Part shown: piece after piece, positions 1-6,456 of the stretch
Numbering within the stretch: position 1 is the stretch's first letter
How the letters are laid out: every line of letters starts with the position of its first letter
NCBI GenBank assembly: GCA_913044255.1
Contig: CAJWOI010000127.1
Span: 1 to 7,515, forward strand
Length of the DNA stretch: 7,515 nucleotides
Reading direction: 5' to 3'
Source: an uncultured Alphaproteobacteria bacterium
GTDB taxonomy: Bacteria; Pseudomonadota; Alphaproteobacteria; UBA7887
Notes under the pieces: generated by a model
Told to the model about the DNA's origin: nothing
What the model saw: only the letters and a program-made list of their open reading frames with translations
The model's database searches: none
Made by a program: the position numbers and the translations under genes

Positions 1-598
1 ATCCGATATCGGATATTCCTATGTGATCTCCAGGATAGCCTGCCAATTGTTGGTGTTTTCTCAGGCCTAGGTTGTGGCTCCCTTGAATCATCTCTAGACA
101 TCCATTTTCAATTGTTACATTCACAAGGGGAATCCATAGATTCACCATAGGTGTTCGTTCGGCTTCTCGATCAAGAAACCAAAGATCCTGGTGCCATGGG
201 ATCTGTGATTGATGTTCAAAAGGCATTTTGGCTTGAATATTGTATTGAGGATGAAAAAGTATTTCTGGCCCAACGAGTCCCTCAACAATATCTAGAAGTT
301 TCTTATTATTGACAAGGTCCAATAGCCCTGCAGATTTAAGATGCTTCCCAGTTACCGATTTTCGAATCATAAAACCATTGTCAATTTCTGTTTCTAATTT
401 GTGTAGACGTTTTTCGAAAGAAGCGTCTTCTGCCTTCATCGTATCGACCGATACGCGGCGATTGATCAAATTATTGTCAATCTCATTTTCTATATCTCGA
501 ATTAAAGGTTGTAAATCCATTGCAGACAAAAGATCGTTTTCGATGAAATAACCATTTCTTTCAAGTAGGTGAACCGGATTATTGGCGTTGTTGGGCAT
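1..598 (-). CDS. PhyH-family Fe(II)/2-oxoglutarate dioxygenase, 3' end beyond window
   Basis: Partial gene: 199 codons are read from ATG at 596-598 to the left edge without a stop. An in-frame TAA at 605-607 lies just upstream, and this is the first ATG after it. Seen: an N-terminal segment of the PhyH type (LLERNGYFIENDLLS, residues 11-25); the metal-binding HxD motif in PWHQDLWF (His136, Asp138); and a conserved beta-strand region, NLWIPLV followed by ENGCLEMIQGSH (153-175). The distal His and the Arg that binds 2-oxoglutarate should lie past the edge. Residues about 35-80 form a charged, probably helical segment. Family members are cytoplasmic mononuclear iron oxygenases that hydroxylate an unactivated carbon; the substrate here is unknown. 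The gene follows the cysteine hydrolase by 29 bases, so it is probably the last visible gene of the minus-strand operon. No good Shine-Dalgarno site is seen. The family call is firm; the exact reaction is not. Confidence 0.88.
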   Translation of the reverse strand, partial: MPNNANNPVHLLERNGYFIENDLLSAMDLQPLIRDIENEIDNNLINRRVSVDTMKAEDASFEKRLHKLETEIDNGFMIRKSVTGKHLKSAGLLDLVNNKKLLDIVEGLVGPEILFHPQYNIQAKMPFEHQSQIPWHQDLWFLDREAERTPMVNLWIPLVNVTIENGCLEMIQGSHNLGLRKHQQLAGYPGDHIGISDIG

Positions 599-627
599 TA
601 TGAGTTAGGTCCAGAGTGTGCTGTTTG

Positions 628-1356
628 TCAGTCTGAAATCCTGCTACATGCCGAAATGAACGACTGCGACGAGGCAGTGTAGCCAATCGCGTACTCGGTC
701 AATGTGATTAGACGTTTGGTGAAAGACAGATCTTCAACATCGTCAGGTAGTTCTTGGGCTAGAGTAGCATCGCGAAGCAACACAACCTGATAATTTAAAT
801 TCATAGCATCAATCATCGTCGAGTGAAGACATACGTCGAGTGAAAATCCAACGCAGATCAGAGTTTTAATTCCAAGATTTCTCAGGAGTCCATCGAGTCG
901 GGTGTCGAAAAATCCACTATAGGAGTGCTTTCGAAGAAAATAATCCTTTGATTGCGGCTCGATAAGAGTCGGGATTTTTAATGCTTTTGAATTACCGTAA
1001 ACATATTCTTTGGGGTCGACTGTATCTTCCGAACCCCATTCTTCCCACAACAAATCGTGACTTCTCTCTGAGATTTTCCCTAACTCACTGCGCTGAATTT
1101 CTATTTTCGGGGCAGAATTATTTACATAGACAACAGGTATTCCAACCCTACGGGCGGCATTCATTGTCGGAAGAATATGCTCCGAGATTACTTCATTTTC
1201 CTTTTCCAGCATCATCGAATGGCCCATGCCCCCGACGTCAACAGCAAGGAGTGCAGTGTCAGTTGTATCTAGATCTATGCAGTCTTCCGTAGGACCAAGA
1301 TTGTAATTATGAAGATATAACTTGTAATAACGAACATTGAGGTTTCCTGTGGTCAT
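628..1356 (-). CDS. Isochorismatase-like cysteine hydrolase (probable amidase)
   Basis: A 242-residue protein of the isochorismatase-like superfamily, which includes nicotinamidase, N-carbamoylsarcosine amidase and ureidoacrylate hydrolase (RutB). The Asp-Lys-Cys triad is visible: Asp40 in TALLAVDV, Lys143 in LRKHSYSGFFDT, and nucleophile Cys176 in GFSLDVCLHST. The RYYKLY segment near residue 9 and the acidic linker before the first strand also occur in RutB-like amide hydrolases, which supports the ATG at 1354-1356 even though no clear Shine-Dalgarno site precedes it. Length is usual for the group. Members hydrolyse C-N bonds of small amides, carbamoyl compounds or, in isochorismatase itself, a vinyl ether. 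Gly-Gly follows the catalytic Asp where Gln is common (DxQ), so the substrate probably differs from that of nicotinamidases. It lies 47 bases after the upstream SDR and 29 bases before the PhyH gene. A cytoplasmic amidase step in the operon's pathway is inferred. Confidence 0.88.
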   Translation of the reverse strand: MTTGNLNVRYYKLYLHNYNLGPTEDCIDLDTTDTALLAVDVGGMGHSMMLEKENEVISEHILPTMNAARRVGIPVVYVNNSAPKIEIQRSELGKISERSHDLLWEEWGSEDTVDPKEYVYGNSKALKIPTLIEPQSKDYFLRKHSYSGFFDTRLDGLLRNLGIKTLICVGFSLDVCLHSTMIDAMNLNYQVVLLRDATLAQELPDDVEDLSFTKRLITLTEYAIGYTASSQSFISACSRISD

Positions 1357-1403
1357 CAGAGAATTTTGGTACCAGTCGAAAGATAGGAGACTATAGCTAT
1401 CTG

Positions 1404-2186
1404 TTAGATATATCGGGTCAGCCCACCATCAATATCAATTGAAGCGCCGGTGATATACCCTGCTCGCTTGCTGGCCAAGAATGTTGCTAATGCAGCAATT
1501 TCATCGGCCTCTGCGACCCGTCCCAAGGGCGTATCTTTTGATACTGTTTTATACCATTGTTCGAGCTCTTCTTCGGGCGCAAAGTACTCAATTGTGCTGT
1601 CCCAAGCTTCACTTTTTACATTGCCTGGATTGATACTATTCACAAGAATGCCATATTTGGCCAAGTTATCAGAAAGCACTTTGTTGAATCCTAAGCATGC
1701 AGCTCGGTCGGTGCTGTTGGCGATGTAGTCAGGGGTCGATTGTCTTCCAACAATTGAATTGATGTTAATTATTCGAGGCTGATCACTCTCTTTTAAATAG
1801 GGTAGAGCTGCTTGGATGCAGTATATTGGCGCAAATAACTTAACATCTAAGTCTTGTCGCCACCGATCTAAATCAACTTCCTCAAATGTGCCGGTTACAG
1901 GACTGCCCGCGTTGTTGACCAAAATATCTAATCCCCCAAATTCTTGAGCTGCTTTTGCAATGAATTCATCAACAGAGCCTTTGACCGTCACATCCAGTGC
2001 ATTGGCAAAAATATTCCTTGTTGTTTTATCTCTCAACATACTGGCAGTCACCTGGAGTTCAGTGTTCCCCCGTGCGCAAATTGCAACGTCCACACCTTCG
2101 AGCGCGAGTTCATAGGCAATCGCCTTTCCAATTCCCTTGCTGCCCCCAGTAACGACAGCCCGCCGACCTTGTAATCCTAAGTCCAT
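1404..2186 (-). CDS. SDR-family protein with substituted catalytic Tyr and Lys
   Basis: A classical-length short-chain dehydrogenase/reductase of 260 residues. Seen: a cofactor-binding TGGSKGIG (residues 13-20), NNAG (91-94), catalytic-type Ser144 in ININSIVG, PGNV (187-190) and a C-terminal TGASIDIDGG. The YxxxK motif, expected 13 residues after Ser144, reads NSTDR: Asn157 replaces Tyr and Arg161 replaces Lys. The reading frame is intact and the rest of the fold is well kept, so this is not simple decay. Some divergent SDR groups are known to lack a perfect tetrad. It may still use NAD(P)(H) with altered chemistry, or act as a partner of the canonical SDR next door. The frame is open further upstream to an ATG at 2277-2279, but that would overlap the previous gene. 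The ATG at 2184-2186 gives the normal N-terminus (MDLGLQGRRAVVTGG) and has GAGAG about 12 bases upstream, so it is preferred. The gap to the upstream SDR is 16 bases. Confidence 0.88.
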   Translation of the reverse strand: MDLGLQGRRAVVTGGSKGIGKAIAYELALEGVDVAICARGNTELQVTASMLRDKTTRNIFANALDVTVKGSVDEFIAKAAQEFGGLDILVNNAGSPVTGTFEEVDLDRWRQDLDVKLFAPIYCIQAALPYLKESDQPRIININSIVGRQSTPDYIANSTDRAACLGFNKVLSDNLAKYGILVNSINPGNVKSEAWDSTIEYFAPEEELEQWYKTVSKDTPLGRVAEADEIAALATFLASKRAGYITGASIDIDGGLTRYI

Positions 2187-2202
2187 TTTTTGTATGTTCT
2201 CT

Positions 2203-3033
2203 CTAAAAAGGTGCCCCTGTAGTGATAGCGATGTCCTCTCCGTTGATGGCAGCCGCTTCAATACGACATAGAAACACAACTAAAGCTGAAATTTCCTCAG
2301 CTGGTACAAATCGTTTCTGCGGGTAACTGTCCAAGTACTTTTTCCGCATAACGTCCTCTTGTAAGTTTTCACGTTCAGCCCACTTCTGCAAATGCATGCG
2401 GCCTGACGGAGTTTCGATTCCAGCGGGGCTGATCGTATTTGCAGTAATCTGGTGTTCTGCCACTTCTTGGGCCAACGACTTATTGAAGCCCAACAAGCCA
2501 TGTTTCGATGCTGCGTACGCACTGTATTCAGCAGTCCCAATGTGGGCATTAGTTGATGCTATCGAAATGATTCGACCCCAGTTGGATTGAATCATAAAAG
2601 GCAGAATTTCTCGGGCACAGAGATAACTGCCGTAAAGGTTAACGTCTATGACCCGTTTCCATGTGTTGTTGTCGTGATTAAGAATTCTATGTATGCAGTT
2701 GGTCGCAGCATTATTGACGAGTATGTCGACGCTGCCAAATCTATCGAAACTTGTTTCAGCCATTCGAAGTACATCCTCTTGGCAGCTTACATCGCCATCA
2801 AAAATCAAACATTTAACGCCAAGTGATTCAATTTCCCTTTTAGTATTCTCAATGTCATCTGTAGATGCGAAGTATTTCAATTCCGAAGCTAGTTTCGCAG
2901 GGTTAACTTGACTCAACGACATGATCGCGATGTTTGCGCCGCGCTTAGCGAGGCTAATAGCAATTTCGTGGCCCAGACCAGACGCGCCTCCTGTAACGAT
3001 CGCTGATTTTCCGCGGAGAAAAGAATTTGTCAT
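2203..3033 (-). CDS. SDR-family NAD(P)-dependent oxidoreductase, canonical active site
   Basis: A 276-residue short-chain dehydrogenase/reductase with the complete motif set: TGGASGLG for the dinucleotide (residues 14-21), DILVNNAA (103-110), catalytic Ser160 in IISIAS, and YAASK with Tyr173 and Lys177 exactly 13 and 17 residues after the Ser. PAGIETP (203-209) stands where the usual PGxxxT is found. Compared with typical members there is an insertion of about 15 residues at 42-60, between strand 2 and helix 3, and a longer lid near 210-240; both could shape the cofactor or substrate site. The C-terminus (NGEDIAITTGAPF) departs from the common DGG ending. Such enzymes oxidise an alcohol or reduce a ketone with NAD(P)(H) in the cytoplasm. 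The ATG follows the enolase-family gene by 9 bases, so co-transcription is very likely. An annotation as 3-oxoacyl-ACP reductase would be only a homology label; sugar, sugar-acid or hydroxy-acid substrates fit the context better. Confidence 0.92.
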   Translation of the reverse strand: MTNSFLRGKSAIVTGGASGLGHEIAISLAKRGANIAIMSLSQVNPAKLASELKYFASTDDIENTKREIESLGVKCLIFDGDVSCQEDVLRMAETSFDRFGSVDILVNNAATNCIHRILNHDNNTWKRVIDVNLYGSYLCAREILPFMIQSNWGRIISIASTNAHIGTAEYSAYAASKHGLLGFNKSLAQEVAEHQITANTISPAGIETPSGRMHLQKWAERENLQEDVMRKKYLDSYPQKRFVPAEEISALVVFLCRIEAAAINGEDIAITTGAPF

Positions 3034-3042
3034 CTTGGTTGA

Positions 3043-4194
3043 TTAGGCAACTCTGGAGAGCATTCTTAGAGCATCTCGATCAATCTCTACACCGAGACCC
3101 GGTCGCTCAATTGGAACGATAACCTTTCCATCGACACACCGGAGAGGGTCGATTGCAAGATTACCGAAACGATCAAGTGGCGGGGGGGTCCATTCAAATG
3201 GTAGTGATTCTGATCCGGTTGTAAATGGGTTTGGCGCATGACTTGCTGCCAGATGCATCGCCGCTGCAGTTCCGATTACGCTCGCGAACCCATGGGGTGT
3301 ACATCCAACACCGAATACATCGGTCAGATCGAAGATCTTCTTCGTTTCAGTCAGTCCTCCCGCCAAGCCTGTTTCCGGAATAAGTACATCAAAAATATCT
3401 TCAACTAGGATGTCGCGAAATGCTGGACGTCCAGATAATGTTTCACCACTGGCTAATGGAATTGACGTTGAAGCTCGCAGTGATCTGTATCCAGGGAAAT
3501 CATCTTGCGATAATGGATCTTCGAGCCAAAAGATATCTAAGTCCTCTATCTGTTTGGCGAGTTGTTTGGCTGTTTTTGAATTGTAGGCGTGATTGGCATC
3601 AATCATCAGGTCGACATCAGAGGGAAGAAATTCGCGAACGCTCTTTATCCGTTCAATGTCCTCACTGATATCCAGCATACCTATGGCAAGTTTTATTGCA
3701 GAAAAACCCTGTTCGAGATACCTCTTAGCTGGAACGACAGGATCGGTTAGAGCGTCAGATTGATCAGGGTCTTTTGTGTAGCGAATGGCCGATGCATAAC
3801 AATGTAGTGTTTCATGCACTGGACCACCTAGAAGTTTACAAACTGGGGTATTAAGCGCTTTCCCTTTAATGTCCCAGCAGGCAATATCTATGGCAGAAAT
3901 TGCTGCCATCGCAATTCCAGATTGAGAGTGATCTCTTATCTCATGACGGAGCATGCCCCAGATCTTTTCAGTCTCAAACGGGTCGGCGCCTGTGACATTT
4001 GGCCCAGATAAATTCTGAATCAACTCATGGATTGGCTCGGGAGGTCCGTATGCTTCCCCCCATCCGGTAATACCCTCGTCTGTTGATACTTCGATCAAAA
4101 GGGTGGGAGCCGAAGTGACCCAACCCTTTGAATAGCCCCAAGGCGGATCCTGGGGAAAATCCAGCACATATCCTTCTATGTCAGTAATTTTCAC
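3043..4194 (-). CDS. Enolase-superfamily (mandelate racemase/muconate lactonizing type) enzyme
   Basis: A 383-residue protein with an N-terminal capping domain (about 1-125) and a TIM-barrel C-terminal domain. The three Mg2+ ligands are visible: Asp199 in LMIDANHAY, Glu225 in FWLEDP and Glu251 in LASGET. His301 in CTPHGF matches the mandelate racemase catalytic His; Glu274 (LIPETGLAGG) occupies the place of its partner Asp. In the first barrel motif, GFSAIKLAIG, Lys168 is kept but the second Lys of KxK is Ala170. Enzymes of this superfamily abstract a proton alpha to a carboxylate to dehydrate, epimerise or cycloisomerise acids. Loss of one of two opposing bases argues for dehydration rather than racemisation (inference). 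The acid substrate is unknown; Glu334 and the 20s loop (PWGYSKGW) are likely contributors. The start is GTG at 4192-4194, overlapping the cupin TGA as GTGA, which suggests translational coupling. MKITDIEGYVLDF is a normal family N-terminus. Confidence 0.92.
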   Translation of the reverse strand: MKITDIEGYVLDFPQDPPWGYSKGWVTSAPTLLIEVSTDEGITGWGEAYGPPEPIHELIQNLSGPNVTGADPFETEKIWGMLRHEIRDHSQSGIAMAAISAIDIACWDIKGKALNTPVCKLLGGPVHETLHCYASAIRYTKDPDQSDALTDPVVPAKRYLEQGFSAIKLAIGMLDISEDIERIKSVREFLPSDVDLMIDANHAYNSKTAKQLAKQIEDLDIFWLEDPLSQDDFPGYRSLRASTSIPLASGETLSGRPAFRDILVEDIFDVLIPETGLAGGLTETKKIFDLTDVFGVGCTPHGFASVIGTAAAMHLAASHAPNPFTTGSESLPFEWTPPPLDRFGNLAIDPLRCVDGKVIVPIERPGLGVEIDRDALRMLSRVA

Positions 4195-4508
4195 GGTGAG
4201 CGATATTTGATCGAGTAAACCGTGACTGATCCGGTTCCGGTGGGGGCTAACGAGTGTGTTTTACCATGCGGGATGTGAACCAAGCATCCAGGCCCGATTT
4301 CTTTCCTTTGACCATCGATTTCCATCTGTCCGTGACCGCTTACAACAATATAGATTTGATCGAGGTCTTCGTGCAGATGGGGATTTGACTCTTTGATAGT
4401 GAGCAGATAGACGCCTAACTGACCACCCACGTCAGGGTCGAGCAACGTTTGAAACGGGAACCCTTCCCAGTCTTCTTTGGGCAGTTCATTCGGATGGACC
4501 AAGTGCAT
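4191..4508 (-). CDS. Small single-domain cupin
   Basis: A 105-residue protein consisting of one cupin barrel. Motif 1 is seen as NPHLHEDLDQIYIVVSG: His44 and His46 are metal ligands, and Gln51 stands where Glu is usual, with Asp50 adjacent. Motif 2 is seen as GCLVHIPHGKTH (residues 74-85), with PxGxxH and ligand His85. Small cupins of this kind include sugar-ring isomerases or mutarotases, dioxygenases and effector-binding proteins; nothing here singles out one. As the first gene of the minus-strand operon, overlapping the enolase-family gene by four bases, it may act on the same substrate, for example opening or isomerising it (inference). The ATG at 4506-4508 is well supported by a GAGGAGG ribosome-binding site seven bases upstream, the best in the window. 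The rest of the 101-base region upstream separates it from the divergent PhyH gene. Confidence 0.9.
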   Translation of the reverse strand: MHLVHPNELPKEDWEGFPFQTLLDPDVGGQLGVYLLTIKESNPHLHEDLDQIYIVVSGHGQMEIDGQRKEIGPGCLVHIPHGKTHSLAPTGTGSVTVYSIKYRSP

Positions 4509-4515
4509 GGTTGAG

Positions 4516-4521
4516 CCTCCT
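4516..4521 (-). promoter_or_regulatory. Strong ribosome-binding site of the cupin gene
   Basis: On the minus strand AGGAGG lies seven bases before the cupin ATG and matches the anti-Shine-Dalgarno core fully. It fixes the cupin start and marks this gene as the efficiently translated head of the operon; genes inside the run have weak or no such sites. Confidence 0.8.
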
Positions 4522-4530
4522 CTGTCATGA

Positions 4531-4560
4531 AAAATAGTGAAATGTTATCCTGTCCTTCAA
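4531..4560 (-). promoter_or_regulatory. Possible sigma70-type promoter of the minus-strand operon
   Basis: On the minus strand TTGAAG (4555-4560) and TATTTT (4531-4536) are separated by 18 bases. Each matches its consensus hexamer in four of six positions. Transcription would begin near 4524, leaving a leader of about 16 bases that still contains the ribosome-binding site. The match is weak and the region is AT-rich, so chance similarity is quite possible. Confidence 0.3.
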
Positions 4561-4561
4561 C

Positions 4562-4577
4562 GAAATATAGATATTTC
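4562..4577. promoter_or_regulatory. 16-base inverted repeat in the divergent promoter region (candidate operator)
   Basis: The two arms GAAATAT and ATATTTC are perfect inverted repeats around a two-base AG spacer. The element sits 33 bases before the rightward PhyH start, 54 bases before the leftward cupin start, and next to the possible -35 box of the operon. Two-fold symmetry of this size in a divergent region is what a dimeric helix-turn-helix repressor or activator would bind. No regulator gene lies in the window. The arms are very AT-rich, which raises the odds of chance occurrence. Confidence 0.4.
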
Positions 4578-4609
4578 TTTAATTATCTTTAGTCTACGAA
4601 TCTGTTCCT

Positions 4610-5422
4610 ATGGAATCAATTGCCACTAACTTTAATCGCGACGGATTTGTCGCGCCAATCCAGATATTGTCTGAGAATAAGATCGCTAATTATCGTAAGT
4701 TACTGTATACGACATTGATAGAAAAATTAGAGGATCCAGAAGTTTCCGATAAATATGTCTGGCAACTCCACTTGTTAGAACCGTGGTTGTCAAGATTGGT
4801 TTGCGAGAAGCAGATTGTTAATGCCGTGCAAGAAATTCTGGGTCCAAATATTTTGGCGTGGAACAGTACGTTCATAATCAAGCATCCATTTGATCAAAGT
4901 TATACGTCCTGGCATCAGGATCGGACATTCTGGGGGTTACAGCCCGCGCGAGCTGTTACGGCATGGATTGCATTTACCAGAAGTTACCGTAAAAACGGTT
5001 GTGTATTGATGATGCCAGGTACTCACCGTGAAGGGCAGATCGATCACGCCCATCGATATGCAGAAGGGAACATGCTGTCTCGAGGCCAGGAAATTGATTT
5101 GAATGTTGGCACAGACCAAGCGGTTGCAATGGAGTTGCAGCCTGGTGAAATGTCTTTGCACGATATCAGTGTGGTTCATAGTTCAGAACCAAATAATTCT
5201 GAGGATATCCGCATTGGATATAACATCACATACATTGCGCCTGATGTCAGGCAGACCCGTGGACCTGATACCGCATATCTTGTTCGAGGTCAGGACGACT
5301 ACGGAAATTTCTTTTTAGCGCCAACGCCTCGAGATTCAGAAAGTAAGGAAACTCAGGCCGTACACGCAGAGGCAGTGTCTCATCGAGAAGATGTATTGGC
5401 GAATGATTTGGCTGCAACTTAA
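4610..5422 (+). CDS. PhyH-family Fe(II)/2-oxoglutarate dioxygenase
   Basis: A complete 270-residue phytanoyl-CoA-dioxygenase-like protein, usual in length. Seen: NRDGFVAPIQILSE at 9-22, the typical opening of the fold; the iron ligands His102 and Asp104 in SWHQDRTFWGL; the conserved NGCVLMMPGTH (129-139); the distal iron ligand His190 in VVHSSEPN; and Arg201 in RIGYNITYI, the expected 2-oxoglutarate carboxylate ligand. The facial triad is therefore complete and the protein should be an active oxygenase. It probably hydroxylates a small molecule in the cytoplasm with release of succinate and CO2; family members also do halogenation or desaturation, but halogenases lack the Asp, which is present here. 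The last 30 residues are polar and likely disordered. The only divergent gene, it shares its upstream region with the operon headed by the cupin and may be co-regulated. No clear Shine-Dalgarno site precedes the ATG. Its stop overlaps the convergent hydrolase stop. Confidence 0.92.
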   Translation: MESIATNFNRDGFVAPIQILSENKIANYRKLLYTTLIEKLEDPEVSDKYVWQLHLLEPWLSRLVCEKQIVNAVQEILGPNILAWNSTFIIKHPFDQSYTSWHQDRTFWGLQPARAVTAWIAFTRSYRKNGCVLMMPGTHREGQIDHAHRYAEGNMLSRGQEIDLNVGTDQAVAMELQPGEMSLHDISVVHSSEPNNSEDIRIGYNITYIAPDVRQTRGPDTAYLVRGQDDYGNFFLAPTPRDSESKETQAVHAEAVSHREDVLANDLAAT

Positions 5423-6456
5423 CCAAAGTATTTATTCAAGAAATCCGCTATTTGATCATCCATAAAACCCACTTCTAGTTCCCGAACAGAAGTTGCAGCT
5501 TGGTGCCCCTGTTCTGACGGGATCTCACAGTAGGCGCAGTTGGGTATATTTTTTGAGGCCCATTTTGCAGCAGATTCTGGATTCATGAGATCGCCGGATG
5601 CGGCCATAATCAAAACTGGAACAGATATTTTGTTCAGCGCTTCTACAGTTGTTCCTCCAGCACCCGGAGTTGTACCCACGTCATGATGATCGTATGCAAG
5701 CGTCTGCCAAATCCAATCACGCGGATCCGGCGGATTTGTCATTAGAGATTGTAGTTCGGGGTCCAACAATTTTGAGAGATCATCATCCGGCGAGTTATGC
5801 GATATGGCCGTTGGGGTGCTGCAGGCGATGATTTGCATTAGCGCTGTCCAAGCGCGCCAGGTTTCGATGGAGATTTGACCATTCTTCCAGCCCTCATCAG
5901 CAGTCAGGAGTTGGCGGGAGACAGTTGTAATCGCTTGTGACCAGGCGGAGGTGCGAGCCATTGGCGTCAAGGCAACAAGGCAATCCATCCGATCCGGATA
6001 ACTCACACCCCACTGCAGTGCCTGCATACCACCCATGGAAGCACCAATCACGCAGAAAATCCTAGATATGGAGAGTTGGTCTATTAATTGTGCCTGAGAC
6101 TTCACCATATCCCGTATTGAAAACTTAGGGAAAGAAAGATCCGACTGCAGACTGCTGTTGCTTGGTGACGAAGACAGCCCGTTTCCAAGCGCATCTGTGG
6201 CGATAACGCAATATCGATTGGTATCGAGGGCTCGGTTGGGGCCAATCAGAAAATCTAGTCGGCGATGATTCCCACCAAGTGATGCCGCTATAAGAACTAC
6301 GTTTGTTAAAGTTTCAGACGGTTTGCCGTGAATGCATGCAGATATTTGACAGTCTCGGATGGTTTCTCCCGATTCCAGCTCAAGGTCACCGATCGAGTAC
6401 TTAACTGGGTTCCAATTCAAGGAATTGCTCTTTTGCTTCACGAGTGATCGCGCCAA
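5419..6456 (-). CDS. MetX-like alpha/beta-hydrolase-fold protein
   Basis: A 345-residue protein of the alpha/beta hydrolase fold, closest in pattern to the homoserine O-acetyltransferase (MetX) group. Seen: FSIRDMVKSQAQLIDQL (112-128) before the nucleophile elbow GASMGGMQALQW with Ser140; PMARTSAW (165-172); catalytic-type Asp289 in AASGDLMNP; and His318 in SEQGHQAAT. MetX enzymes usually have GHD at the last site, so GHQ and the shorter middle region argue against true homoserine acetyltransferase. A related acyltransferase or a hydrolase of ester or amide bonds is more likely (inference). The annotated start is TTG at 6454-6456, with GGAG ten bases upstream; GTG at 6439-6441 and TTG at 6418-6420 are alternatives, the latter cutting the overlap with the upstream gene from 56 to 20 bases. 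The domain itself begins near residue 18. The overlap suggests coupled translation with the ceramidase-like gene. Confidence 0.85.
   Translation of the reverse strand: MARSLVKQKSNSLNWNPVKYSIGDLELESGETIRDCQISACIHGKPSETLTNVVLIAASLGGNHRRLDFLIGPNRALDTNRYCVIATDALGNGLSSSPSNSSLQSDLSFPKFSIRDMVKSQAQLIDQLSISRIFCVIGASMGGMQALQWGVSYPDRMDCLVALTPMARTSAWSQAITTVSRQLLTADEGWKNGQISIETWRAWTALMQIIACSTPTAISHNSPDDDLSKLLDPELQSLMTNPPDPRDWIWQTLAYDHHDVGTTPGAGGTTVEALNKISVPVLIMAASGDLMNPESAAKWASKNIPNCAYCEIPSEQGHQAATSVRELEVGFMDDQIADFLNKYFG

Noticed and set aside
1..14. Perfect 14-base palindrome ATCCGATATCGGAT at the window start.
   Set aside because: It lies inside the PhyH coding frame, which runs through it without a stop, and it sits at the arbitrary window edge. 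No second copy was noticed.
309..551. Rightward open frame of 80 codons.
   Set aside because: It is antisense to the minus-strand PhyH gene, which has clear family motifs. The rightward protein is low in complexity and has no recognisable pattern.
1381..1402. Inverted repeat AGATAG...CTATCT just after the second SDR stop, as a possible terminator.
   Set aside because: The stem has only six AT-rich pairs with a ten-base loop and no following T-run on the minus strand. It is too weak to call a terminator between the SDR and cysteine hydrolase genes.
2187..2279. Extended N-terminus of the second SDR to an upstream ATG at 2277-2279.
   Set aside because: The 31 extra residues lack family similarity and overlap the 3' end of the preceding SDR gene. 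The SDR fold starts normally at the ATG at 2184-2186.
2280..2549. Minus-strand open frame of 89 codons inside the first SDR region.
   Set aside because: It is an alternative frame within the canonical SDR gene, whose motifs are intact, so it is a shadow frame.
4690..5318. Several short frames opposite or within the second PhyH gene.
   Set aside because: All overlap a complete PhyH gene with a full iron-binding triad and are explained as chance open frames.
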